Assembly (NCBI GenBank): GCA_009720755.1 | Contig: WNKV01000009.1 | Coordinates: 124,001-188,000, forward strand | Direction: 5' to 3' | Length of the DNA stretch: 64,000 bases | DNA from: Rhodoplanes serenus | GTDB taxonomy: Bacteria; Pseudomonadota; Alphaproteobacteria; Rhizobiales; Xanthobacteraceae | Shown here: one piece after another, positions 35,273 to 43,108 of the stretch | How positions within the stretch are numbered: the first letter of the stretch is position 1 | Layout of the letters: every line of letters begins with the position of its first letter | Program-made: the position numbers and the translations under genes | Notes under the pieces: generated by a model | Seen by the model: the letters and a program-made list of their open reading frames with translations, nothing else | Database searches by the model: none | What the model was told of the DNA's origin: nothing

Positions 35273-36096
35273 CCGCCCTTGGCGGGCGCCGCCGGCTTGG
35301 GGGCGGGGCGCTCCGGCTTGGTCACGCTGGTGAGGTCGTCGATCTCCTCCAGCAGCGTGCGGATGCGGGCGGCGTTGACGCCGAAGTCGATGCGCCCGTA
35401 GCGCGAGGCGGAGCGCATGTCGATGCGGGCACCGCTGCCGACCGGGCGGATGCGGATGGCGACGTCCTCGCGGAACGCCATGATGGGAGTCTGGGCGATC
35501 GCCTCGATGTAGCCGTCGCGGCGGCCGGGCTGCGGCGCGCGCGCATTGACGACCCGCCACTTGCGCTTGGTCACCAGCGTCATGGTCGCCTCGTAGGCGG
35601 CCTCGGGCGTCACCGTCACCATCAGGGGCTCGATGTCCGGATAGGCGGTGCGCTGCTGCTCGGCCGCGTAGAGGCCCGCATAGAGGACCGGGTTGGCCTG
35701 GCGGGTGCGCAGCCGCGCGATCGCCTCGAAACGCGGCGGGTCGATGGCGTCGGTGGTGATGTCGGCGATCATCGGCAGCTTCGATGCCTTGTATCCCAGC
35801 CAGGCCGGATAGGCGATCAGGACGAGGCCGATGAACAGGCCGGCGACCGCCTGGCCGAGGCCGCGGGCGCCGGTCTGCCAAATCACCCCGAAGGCGATCA
35901 GCGCGACCACGATGGCGACGACGGCGACCGCCAGCCCGCCCGCCAGAGTCGCCAGCACCGGCAGGGTGTCGAGCAGGCCCGCCCGCGCGATCACGATGGC
36001 GAGCAGCACCGCGGCGAGCGAGAACAGCGCCAGCCGGCGCGCCCACAGGGCGAAACGGGAGACGGGTTCCTCGGCCAGCCGGCGGCGCGCCATCAT
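35254..36096 (-). CDS. DUF1499 membrane protein
   Basis: A 280-residue protein of unknown function. Three hydrophobic segments lie in the first 105 residues (FALWARRLALFSLAAVLLA, GGLAVAVVAIVVALIAFG, VAGLFIGLVLIAYPAWLGY). A soluble DUF1499 domain follows, with YPDIEPLMVTVTPEAAYE, FREDVAIRIRP and DMRSASRYGRIDFGVNA. The last 25 residues are Lys/Pro/Ala-rich and lie partly in the overlap with the MBL gene. Related genes are widespread in alphaproteobacteria without an assigned role. Confidence 0.88.
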   Translation of the reverse strand: MMARRRLAEEPVSRFALWARRLALFSLAAVLLAIVIARAGLLDTLPVLATLAGGLAVAVVAIVVALIAFGVIWQTGARGLGQAVAGLFIGLVLIAYPAWLGYKASKLPMIADITTDAIDPPRFEAIARLRTRQANPVLYAGLYAAEQQRTAYPDIEPLMVTVTPEAAYEATMTLVTKRKWRVVNARAPQPGRRDGYIEAIAQTPIMAFREDVAIRIRPVGSGARIDMRSASRYGRIDFGVNAARIRTLLEEIDDLTSVTKPERPAPKPAAPAKGGQAAKR

Positions 36097-36409
36097 TCAG
36101 CCTTTCCGGGCGCGCAACCGCTGTGTGGCGCGACCGAGCCGCGCCGTGCGACCACCATGCTGGCGGCCGTTGCGACGCCGGGGCCACCGATAGAGGGTCG
36201 CTCGGCGGCTGGCAACGGCCCTGCCGAGGGGTGGAGGATCGGCCCGGCGCGGTCGGCCGCGGTCACCCGGCAGAGCATCACAGGGCGTACCGATCGGATC
36301 GCCGCCCTCGATGCGACCCGCCGGGAGAGCGAGGGCGAATTCCGATTCGATCGACGCGCAATTCGCTCTAGAGTGCCGCCATCTTGCCCGTTCCGTGAAA
36401 GCTTCGCTC
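36097..36409. other. Intergenic region between divergent DUF1499 and aminotransferase genes
   Basis: This 313-base gap contains no gene I can support. It should hold both promoters. I see no clear dyad or terminator; the stretch near 36337-36375 (GAATTCCGATTCGATCGAC) is the least GC-rich part. Confidence 0.35.
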
Positions 36410-37783
36410 ATGACAGTTCTTGGAAATCAAGCCGTTCGCGACATCGAAACCGTTCTGCACCCTTATACCAACCTGGCCGCCCACCGTGACACCGGCCCGC
36501 TGATGCTGGAGCGCGGCAAAGGGGTGTTCGTCTATGACTCGCGCGGCAAGGACTACATCGAGGGCATGGCGGGCCTGTGGTGCCTGTCGCTCGGCCACGG
36601 CCACGAGGAGCTGATCGAGGCGGCCACCGCCCAGCTCCGCAAGTTGTCCTTCGCGCATCTGTTCAACGGCAAGAGCCACGATCCGGCGGTCGAGCTGGCC
36701 GAGGCCCTCAAGGCGATGGCGCCGACCCCGACCTCCAAGGTGTTCTTCTGCAACTCGGGCTCCGAGGCCAACGACACCCAGGTCAAGCTCGTCCGCTACA
36801 TGAACAACGCCCTCGGGCGCCCGGCCAAGAAGAAGATCATCGCCCGCGACAAGGCCTATCACGGCGTCACCGTGGCGTCCGCCTCTCTCACCGGGCTCGC
36901 CGCCAACCACACGGATTTCGACCTGCCGATTCCCGGCATCCTGCGCACCGCCTGCCCCCACTACTACCGGGGCGCGCAGGACGGCGAGAGCGAGGACGAT
37001 TTCGCCAGCCGGCTCGCCGCCGAGCTGGAGGCGCTGATTCTCGCCGAGGGCCCGGAGACGGTGGCGGCCTTCATCGCCGAGCCGGTGATGGGGGCGGGCG
37101 GCGTGGTGGTGCCGCCGGCGAGCTATTTCCCGAAGATCCAGGCGGTGTGCGACACCTACGATCTCTACGTCATCTCCGACGAGGTGATCTGCGGCTTCGG
37201 CCGGCTCGGCACCCCCTTCGGCTGCCAGGCGCTCGGCTTCCGCCCCGATTCGATCTCGGTCGCCAAGGCGCTGTCGTCGGCCTATGTGCCGATCGCCGCC
37301 GTCACGGTGCCGGAGACGATGTACGAGGCGACCCTGGAGGCGAGCCGCCGGATCGGCGTGTTCGGCCACGGCTTCACCTATACGGGGCACCCGGTGGCCG
37401 CCGCGGTGGCGCTGAAGACGCTGGAGATCTACGCGCGCGACAGGATCGTCGAGCAGGTCGCCGCCAAGGCCCCGCAGTTCCTGGCCCATCTGCACCGGCT
37501 CGCCGATCATCCGCTGGTCGGCAATGCCCGCGGGCTCGGCCTGGTGGGCGGCATCGAGCTGGTCGCCGACAAGGCGACCAAGCGGTCGTTCGATCCCAAG
37601 CTCGGGGTGGGGGCGCGCTGCGTGCGCTTCGCCGAGGAGGAGGGGCTGATCGTGCGGGCGCTCGCCAGCGACACGATCTCGATCTGCCCGCCGATGATCA
37701 TCACGCCCGCCGAGATCGACGAGCTGTTCGCGCGGCTCGACCGGGCGCTGGCGCGCACCCTGGAGTCCGTGCGGCACGGGTGA
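36410..37783 (+). CDS. Class III PLP-dependent aminotransferase (omega-transaminase)
   Basis: A 457-residue fold type I aminotransferase. The PLP Lys is Lys286 in SVAKALSSAY, and the Asp that binds the pyridine nitrogen is in VISDEVICGFGRLG. The phosphate-binding motif is NSGSEANDT and YHGVTVASASLTG is also present. Pattern and length resemble amine/beta-amino-acid:pyruvate transaminases (putrescine, taurine or aromatic amine users); the amino donor cannot be deduced. I start at the ATG at 36410 (MTVLGNQ); upstream codons are not family-like. It is monocistronic and followed by a repeat and the terminator of the convergent gene. Confidence 0.92.
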   Translation: MTVLGNQAVRDIETVLHPYTNLAAHRDTGPLMLERGKGVFVYDSRGKDYIEGMAGLWCLSLGHGHEELIEAATAQLRKLSFAHLFNGKSHDPAVELAEALKAMAPTPTSKVFFCNSGSEANDTQVKLVRYMNNALGRPAKKKIIARDKAYHGVTVASASLTGLAANHTDFDLPIPGILRTACPHYYRGAQDGESEDDFASRLAAELEALILAEGPETVAAFIAEPVMGAGGVVVPPASYFPKIQAVCDTYDLYVISDEVICGFGRLGTPFGCQALGFRPDSISVAKALSSAYVPIAAVTVPETMYEATLEASRRIGVFGHGFTYTGHPVAAAVALKTLEIYARDRIVEQVAAKAPQFLAHLHRLADHPLVGNARGLGLVGGIELVADKATKRSFDPKLGVGARCVRFAEEEGLIVRALASDTISICPPMIITPAEIDELFARLDRALARTLESVRHG

Positions 37784-37804
37784 GCCCGCGGTCCGCGGCG
37801 TTCG

Positions 37805-37846
37805 CCGTCATTTCGGGGCGCGGCGAAGCCGCGAACCCGGAATGAA
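37805..37846. repeat. Short palindromic repeat downstream of the aminotransferase gene
   Basis: GTCATTTCGGGGCGCGGC and GCCGCGAACCCGGAATGA form an imperfect hairpin around GAA. The sequence is related to the arm at 42579-42600 (GTCATTCCGGGGCGC). It is placed just after a stop codon, as such elements often are. Confidence 0.6.
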
Positions 37847-37889
37847 CACCAAGGCGAACAGCCGGCTCTCGGAGGACGGGTTCAGCAAC

Positions 37890-37923
37890 AAAAAAGTCCC
37901 GCGTCGCAGGTGCGACGCGGGAC
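37890..37923 (-). terminator. Rho-independent terminator of the L,D-transpeptidase gene
   Basis: On the minus strand GTCCCGCGTCGC pairs perfectly with GCGACGCGGGAC over 12 bp with a four-base loop, followed by six T residues. It lies 51 bases after the transpeptidase stop. Confidence 0.92.
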
Positions 37924-37973
37924 CGAGAATCGCGCCGTAGGCCCCCCCGGCCCGGCGCGGACGTCGCGCGACC

Positions 37974-38639
37974 TCAGCTTCCCCCCACCGAAGCCACGCG
38001 CGAACTGCTCATCGGCGACGGTCCGCCGGCGCCCGGCGCCAGCACCACCACCGGCGTGCCGACCTTGGCCCGGGTGTACAGGTCAATGATGTCCTCGTTG
38101 GTCAGGCGGATGCAGCCCGACGAGATGGCCGAGCCGATATACTCCGGCTGGTTGGTGCCGTGGATGCGATACAGCGTGTCCTTGCCGTTCGCATGCAGGT
38201 AGAGGGCGCGGGCGCCGAGCGGATTGTGCGGGCCGCCCTCGACATGGTTCGGGACGTCGCCCATGCGCCGCTTGATGTCGGGGGTCGGGGTCCAGCCCGG
38301 CCACTCCGCCATGTTCCCCACCTTGGCGACTCCCGAGAATGCCAGAGCCTCCTCGCCGACCGTCACGCCGTAGCGGATCGCCTTCTTGTTGGGCAGCACG
38401 TAGTAGAGGAAGCGCGCATCGGAATCGACCACGATGGTGCCGGGCGCCTCTGTCCGGTGATAGTCGACGATGTGGCGCTGATAGGGCGCCGGGATCGATG
38501 CCTTGGCGTAGGGCGCGCGGGCCAGGTACTCGCGGTCGCGCGGCTTGAGAGTCGCCTCGGAGGCAGGCTCCGGAGTTGCCGTCACGCAGGCGCCGAGCGA
38601 CAGCCCCGCCAGGACAACAACGATCGCTTTCGGAATCAT
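37974..38639 (-). CDS. L,D-transpeptidase lipoprotein (YkuD domain)
   Basis: A 221-residue envelope protein. The N-terminus MIPKAIVVVLAGLSLGAC gives a lipobox with Cys18, so it should be anchored to a membrane as a lipoprotein. The YkuD catalytic domain shows His160 in RIHGTN and the catalytic Cys176 in SSGCIRL, with GPHNPLGARALYL just before. Enzymes of this family form 3-3 cross-links in peptidoglycan or attach outer-membrane proteins to it, which matters in Rhizobiales. The ATG at 38639 is chosen because the open frame upstream lacks similarity and the lipobox would otherwise be internal. A strong terminator follows. Confidence 0.93.
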   Translation of the reverse strand: MIPKAIVVVLAGLSLGACVTATPEPASEATLKPRDREYLARAPYAKASIPAPYQRHIVDYHRTEAPGTIVVDSDARFLYYVLPNKKAIRYGVTVGEEALAFSGVAKVGNMAEWPGWTPTPDIKRRMGDVPNHVEGGPHNPLGARALYLHANGKDTLYRIHGTNQPEYIGSAISSGCIRLTNEDIIDLYTRAKVGTPVVVLAPGAGGPSPMSSSRVASVGGS

Positions 38640-39041
38640 CGCCGGCCCCACCCTGGTTCCAAGAAAAGTGCGAAGGTTCGATTCTGGTTTAACCAAATCC
38701 GGCCGGACCTTCCAGGCCGCGGGACGCCGGCGTGGCAAGAACGCCGCTGCCTGTTGCGAGATTGCCGCACAATCGGCGATCTTGGCGAAAATACGGCGTG
38801 CTGCGGCAACTTCGGCGAAGCTGTTCATGTTCTCGACGGCACCCTGGACCGACGGAAAAACATGCTCGGCTCTTAACGGCTCGTTTAGAGTCGCCGCGCT
38901 TATGACGAGGAGTTCGGCGGCCCGGAACGGGCACCGAAAGGCCCCGCTCTCGGACGGTTTCCCACCCAATTCCGCCGAGCCGGGGCGCCAAGAGAGGCGA
39001 CCCGCCCGGCGATCGGCCGGGGGAAGCCAGGAGTGTTCGCG
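38640..39041. other. Upstream region of the L,D-transpeptidase gene
   Basis: These 402 bases hold no supported gene. A dyad TGGTT-T-AACCA lies at 38685-38695, about 50 bases upstream of the transpeptidase start and near its probable promoter. A CtrA-like site next to a GANTC sequence occurs at 38873-38892 (separate entry). Confidence 0.45.
38873..38892. promoter_or_regulatory. CtrA-like box with adjacent GANTC site
   Basis: TTAA-CGGCTCG-TTTA matches the alphaproteobacterial CtrA consensus TTAA-N7-TTAA with one mismatch. It is followed immediately by GAGTC (38888-38892), a target of the CcrM methylase. It lies between the transpeptidase gene (minus) and a small ORF (plus). Chance occurrence is possible. 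Confidence 0.35.
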
Positions 39042-39230
39042 ATGACCGATACCGCCCGGACCCCGGCGGTCGAGACGACCACCGACCAATCCCACGACCA
39101 GCACTTCGCCCGCATCGGCATCGCCGCGGTCGCGGCGGCCCTGCGCTGCCAGCACCTGCCGGCGCCGGCGATCGTCGACCACACCTTCGACGGGGTCGAG
39201 GGGTGGGGCGACCGCCACCACTTCGCCTGA
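39042..39230 (+). CDS. Small hypothetical protein, 62 residues
   Basis: I do not recognise this protein. It begins MTDTARTPAVETTTDQ, has a central Ala-rich segment RIGIAAVAAALRCQHLPAP and ends WGDRHHFA. A good ribosome site, CCAGGAG, lies eight bases upstream of the ATG, the main reason to believe it. There is no signal peptide or membrane helix. It sits alone between the transpeptidase and the second CorA gene. It could still be a chance ORF in GC-rich DNA. Confidence 0.42.
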   Translation: MTDTARTPAVETTTDQSHDQHFARIGIAAVAAALRCQHLPAPAIVDHTFDGVEGWGDRHHFA

Positions 39231-39519
39231 CCGGCAGAGCTCGATCCAGCCTTCCATGATGGGCGTTCGATCCTGCCGCCGGCTCGTCGGCGGCGGGACG
39301 GTGGTGTGTACCGGCCGCATGGCCCGCCGCAGGCGCGGATGCGGGCCGACCCATGGGCGGCGCCGCCACCGCGTCCGCCGTGACCGCGTCGCCGTGATCT
39401 CGTCGCCGTGACCTGCGAGCATCGCCGGTCGCCGATCTGCGGGCTTGCGAAGCGGAGCGACTCGGGGTGGATTACCGCACGCCGCTGCGGCGGACCCTCA
39501 AGACGCCGAGGCGCGCCCG
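39231..39519. other. Gap before the second CorA gene
   Basis: These 289 bases show no gene, dyad or terminator that I can support. They contain short repeats of CGCCGTGA/TCGCCGTGA around 39380-39412 and would carry the promoter of the CorA-family gene. Confidence 0.3.
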
Positions 39520-40494
39520 ATGCTCACGGTCAAGAGTCCCACCGGGACGTCGCTCGAGGCGCGCGTCGTCGGTCCCGACGAGGAGATTCCAGAGAGCGCC
39601 GTGTGGATCGATTTGATGTCTCCGGTCCCGCCGGAGGACAAGATGGTCGAGCGGGCCATCGGGGTGGCGGTGCCGACCCGCGAGGAGATGCAGGAGATCG
39701 AGCCGACCAGCCGTCTCTATGCGGAGAACGGCGCCCGCTACATGACGGCGACGCTGATGTGCCGGTCGGAGTCCGACAATCCCACCACCACGGCCGTGAC
39801 CTTCATCCTGGCCGGGCGGCGGCTGATCACGGTGCGCTACGACGAGCCGCGCCCGTTCAGCATCGTGGCCAATCGGCTGGCGCGGCAGTGTCCCGCCGTA
39901 GTCACCGGCGAGGCGATCCTGATGGAACTGCTCGACGCCATCATCGATCGCTCGGCCGACATCCTGGAGCGGATCGGCAGCGAGGTCGATGCGGTATCAC
40001 GCACCATCTTCGATCCCGACCGGGCCGGCGGCGACCGTATCGCCAGCCAGGACATCCTGCGCGCCATCGGCCGCACCGGCGACCTCACCTCCAAGGCGCG
40101 CGAATGCCTGGTCTCGATCGGCCGGCTGGTGCTCTATCTCGCCAACGAGGCCGACGTGATGCGCTGGGCCAAGGATCAGCGGGCGGTCCTCAAGGGCATG
40201 CAACGCGACGTGCAGTCCTTGTCGGACCACGCTACCTATTTGTCCAACAAGATTACCTTCCTGCTCGACGCCATGGTGGGCGTCGTCACCATCGAGCAGA
40301 ACAACATCATCAAGATTTTCTCGGTCGCCGCCGTGGTGCTGATGCCGCCGACGCTCGTCGCGTCGATCTACGGCATGAACTTCAGGCACATGCCCGAGCT
40401 GGAATTCACCTATGGCTATCCGATGGCGATCGTTCTGATGGTGGTGGCCGCCGTCGTGCCGTACGTCGTCTTCAAGCTGAAGAAGTGGTTGTGA
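39520..40494 (+). CDS. Second CorA-family metal transporter, short form
   Basis: A 324-residue CorA-type protein, 40 residues shorter than the one at 5732 because it lacks the Pro-rich leader. The funnel domain shows VWIDLMSPVPPEDKMVERA and ITVRYDEPRPFSI. The C-terminus has two membrane helices with GMN at about residue 285 (IYGMNFRHMPELEFTYGYP). The start at 39520 gives the usual CorA beginning and a CGAGG site; the frame is open 25 codons further. The two CorA paralogues share the HMPEL loop but differ in the arm domain, so they may differ in ion or regulation. Confidence 0.9.
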   Translation: MLTVKSPTGTSLEARVVGPDEEIPESAVWIDLMSPVPPEDKMVERAIGVAVPTREEMQEIEPTSRLYAENGARYMTATLMCRSESDNPTTTAVTFILAGRRLITVRYDEPRPFSIVANRLARQCPAVVTGEAILMELLDAIIDRSADILERIGSEVDAVSRTIFDPDRAGGDRIASQDILRAIGRTGDLTSKARECLVSIGRLVLYLANEADVMRWAKDQRAVLKGMQRDVQSLSDHATYLSNKITFLLDAMVGVVTIEQNNIIKIFSVAAVVLMPPTLVASIYGMNFRHMPELEFTYGYPMAIVLMVVAAVVPYVVFKLKKWL

Positions 40495-40675
40495 TTGGCC
40501 GTGCGGGAAAGTCTTTGGCAGGCTTGCGTCGGTGCGACGTCGGCCGCGCGGTTCGACCATTGTGACCTGAGGAAAACTACCTAGAGAATGCGCGATCCAC
40601 CGCATGGCGACTGCTAGTCGAAGCTGGTATAGCCATAACGTTTTGAAGCAAAGAACGGACCGAGGGACGAGGGAC

Positions 40676-42535
40676 ATGCTCGCGACCAACAAAATTCCTC
40701 CACATGTGAAAAGTGCGCGGCTGAAGACGTGGGTCACCGAGATGATCGCGCTCTGCAAGCCTGCCGACGTTCACTGGTGCGACGGCTCGCAGGAGGAGTA
40801 CGACGACCTGTGCGAGCAGCTCGTGGCCGCCGGCACCTTCAAGCGTCTCAACCCCGAGAAGCGGCCGGGCTCGTTCCTCGCCTGGTCCGATCCGAGCGAC
40901 GTCGCCCGTGTCGAAGACCGCACCTACATTTGCAGCACCAAGAAGGAAGATGCCGGGCCGACCAACAATTGGGTCGACCCCAGGGAGATGAAGGCGACCC
41001 TCACCAAGCTGTTCGACGGCTCGATGACGGGACGCACCATGTATGTGATCCCGTTCTCCATGGGGCCGATCGGCTCCAACATCTCCTATATCGGCTACGA
41101 GATCACCGATTCCCCGTACGTCGTCGTCAACATGAAGCTGATGACCCGCATGGGACGTCAGGTCGACGAGGCGCTCGGCGAGAGCGACGTGTTCGTGCCG
41201 TGCCTGCACTCCGTCGGCATGCCGCTGTCGCCCGGCCAGAAGGACATCTCGTGGCCGTGCAACCCGACCGTGAAGTATATCGTCCACTTCCCGGAAGAGC
41301 GGCTGATCTGGTCGTATGGCTCGGGCTACGGCGGCAACGCGCTGCTCGGCAAGAAGTGTCTCGCTCTGCGCATCGCCTCGGTGATCGGCCGCGACGAGGG
41401 CTGGATGGCCGAGCACATGCTCATCCTCGGCGTCACCGACCCGAAGGGCCGCAAGACCTACGTGGCGGCCGCGTTCCCGAGCGCCTGCGGCAAGACCAAC
41501 TTCGCCATGCTGATCCCGCCCAAGGAGATCGAGGGCTGGAAGGTCTCCACCATCGGTGACGACATCGCGTGGCTGAAGCCCGCGTCGGACGGCAAGCTCT
41601 ACGCCATCAATCCCGAGGCCGGCTATTTCGGCGTCGCGCCGGGGACGAACTACAAGACCAACCCCAACGCGATGCGCACGATCGAGAAGAACACCATCTT
41701 CACGAACGTGGCGCTCACCGACGACGGCGACGTCTGGTGGGAGGGCATGGACGGCGATCCGCCGGCCCACGCCATCGACTGGCAGGGCAAGGAGTGGACG
41801 CCGGACTGCGGCCGCAAGGCGGCCCACCCGAACAGCCGCTTCACCGTGCACGCCTCGCAGAACCCGGCCATCGATCCGGCCTGGGAAGACCCCAAGGGCG
41901 TGCCGATCAGCGCGCTGATCTTCGGCGGTCGCCGCTCGACGGTGACGCCGCTGGTCTATCAGCCGCTGTCCTGGGCGTTCGGTGTCTACGCCGCCGCCAC
42001 CATGGGCTCGGAGATGACCGCCGCCGCCTTCGGCAATATCGGCGAGGTGCGCCGCGACCCGATGGCGATGGTGCCGTTCTGCGGCTACCACATGGGGACC
42101 TACTTCAATCACTGGTTCCACATGGGCCGCAAGTTCCCGATCCCGCCGCGCATCTTCTGCGTCAACTGGTTCCGCAAGGACAAGGACGGCAAGTTCCTGT
42201 GGCCCGGCTACGGCGAGAACATGCGGGTGCTGAAGTGGATCGTCGAGCGCGCCAACGGCTCGGCCCGCGCCGTGGAAGGCCCGCTCGGCTATGCGCCGAC
42301 CTACGAGGACCTCGACTGGCGCGGCAGCGACTTCACCCACGAGCAGTTCGAGGAGGTGATGTCGGTCGATCGGGCCGAGTGGATGAAGGAGATCCTCAGC
42401 CACGACGAGCTGTTCATCAAGCTGTACGACCGGCTGCCGAAGGAGATCCTGTCGGTCCGCGATCTGCTGCTCTCCGGCCTGTATCGGTCGCCGAATCGCT
42501 GGCAGCCGCCGGACTACGGCACCGTGAACAGCTGA
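40676..42535 (+). CDS. pckG: Phosphoenolpyruvate carboxykinase (GTP)
   Basis: Converts oxaloacetate and GTP to PEP, CO2 and GDP. The 619-residue length and signatures are those of the GTP-dependent class: [19 protein letters not shown], the P-loop FPSACGKTN at 267-275 with the reactive Cys, and [16 protein letters not shown]-type enzymes are shorter and lack these. A GAGGGACGAGGGA ribosome region precedes the chosen ATG. It stands alone with a 181-base upstream region. Many Rhizobiales use the ATP-type PckA, so the GTP form is a useful taxonomic clue. Metabolically it supplies PEP, which the phosphotransfer protein encoded next uses as donor. Confidence 0.95.
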   Translation: MLATNKIPPHVKSARLKTWVTEMIALCKPADVHWCDGSQEEYDDLCEQLVAAGTFKRLNPEKRPGSFLAWSDPSDVARVEDRTYICSTKKEDAGPTNNWVDPREMKATLTKLFDGSMTGRTMYVIPFSMGPIGSNISYIGYEITDSPYVVVNMKLMTRMGRQVDEALGESDVFVPCLHSVGMPLSPGQKDISWPCNPTVKYIVHFPEERLIWSYGSGYGGNALLGKKCLALRIASVIGRDEGWMAEHMLILGVTDPKGRKTYVAAAFPSACGKTNFAMLIPPKEIEGWKVSTIGDDIAWLKPASDGKLYAINPEAGYFGVAPGTNYKTNPNAMRTIEKNTIFTNVALTDDGDVWWEGMDGDPPAHAIDWQGKEWTPDCGRKAAHPNSRFTVHASQNPAIDPAWEDPKGVPISALIFGGRRSTVTPLVYQPLSWAFGVYAAATMGSEMTAAAFGNIGEVRRDPMAMVPFCGYHMGTYFNHWFHMGRKFPIPPRIFCVNWFRKDKDGKFLWPGYGENMRVLKWIVERANGSARAVEGPLGYAPTYEDLDWRGSDFTHEQFEEVMSVDRAEWMKEILSHDELFIKLYDRLPKEILSVRDLLLSGLYRSPNRWQPPDYGTVNS

Positions 42536-42578
42536 CGCCGCACGCCGGTGTGATACTGTTTTCGGGTGATCAGTGCGC

Positions 42579-42690
42579 CGTCATTCCGGGGCGCCGTGCA
42601 GCGGCGAGCCCGGAACAAAGCGGCAAACCCGGAGCTCTCGGCTCGATTCCGGATAGCCGCTTCGCGGCTTCCGGAACGACCACCGAATGA
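42579..42690. repeat. Palindromic repeat element, type A
   Basis: The left arm GTCATTCCGGGGCGC...GAGCCCGGAA and the right arm TTCCGGATAGCCGCTTCGCGGCTTCCGGAACGAC form nested imperfect hairpins. It is related to the shorter element at 37805-37846. Such elements are common downstream of genes in Bradyrhizobium-like genomes (recalled knowledge). Confidence 0.65.
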
Positions 42691-42813
42691 TCAGCCGGAT
42701 CTCGTATTCAGCCGGATCTCGTATGACGTGATCTGATCGATGGCCGGGCGACGAGCCCGGCCATCGGCGTTTGTGGGGCAGTGCGACCGATACCGATAGC
42801 CGCTGATGCTGAC

Positions 42814-42936
42814 TCGTCATGCCCGGCCTCGTGCCGGGCATCCACGACTGCGAGCCGAGCAGCGACAAAGACGTGGATGGCCGGGACAAGCCCGGCCATG
42901 ACGGAGGATGCAGTCCGAGAGTGTTGCCGTCGGTAT
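42814..42936. repeat. Palindromic repeat element, type B, best copy
   Basis: The outer arms CGTCATGCCCGGC and GCCCGGCCATGACG enclose two hairpins (GCCCGGCCTCGTGCCGGGC and GGCCGGGACAAGCCCGGCC) and the spacer CGAGCCGAGCAGCGACAAAG. A right flank, GGAGGATGCAGTCCGAGAGTG and onward to 42936, recurs at 63918-63952 in opposite orientation. Related copies lie at 14406 and 60057. Confidence 0.75.
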
Positions 42937-43108
42937 GAGGGACGTGCGACCGACGAAATAGATGTCGAGTTCTTCGGCCTCGTGTCCCGGGCGCGGTGCG
43001 GCACGCCGTGCCGCGCCGCAGAACCGGGACCCAGGTCGAGCCGCGGTCCCGGTTCTGCAGCACATCACGACGCTTCGTCGTGCTGCGCTGCGCCCGGGAT
43101 GCATGGCC

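Larger units (their letters stand above)
42536..43108. other. Repeat-rich gap between convergent pckG and the PTS fusion gene
   Basis: This 573-base gap has no gene. It consists largely of two palindromic repeats (separate entries) plus a third GC-rich hairpin-like segment at about 42995-43060, where CGGTTCTGCAGCA mirrors part of CGCCGCAGAACCGGGACC. Read-through from both genes would meet extensive secondary structure here, although no classic T-run terminator is visible. Confidence 0.6.

Noticed and set aside
38900-39184. 94-codon minus-strand frame opposite the small ORF
   Set aside because: It is Trp/Arg/Ala-biased, has no ribosome site and shows no domain; the plus-strand 62-codon ORF with a good ribosome site is the better candidate.
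42536-43108. CRISPR array or small RNA cluster
   Set aside because: The repeats are palindromic, few, unequal in spacing and recur as single copies elsewhere in the window; there is no regular repeat-spacer pattern and no cas gene.
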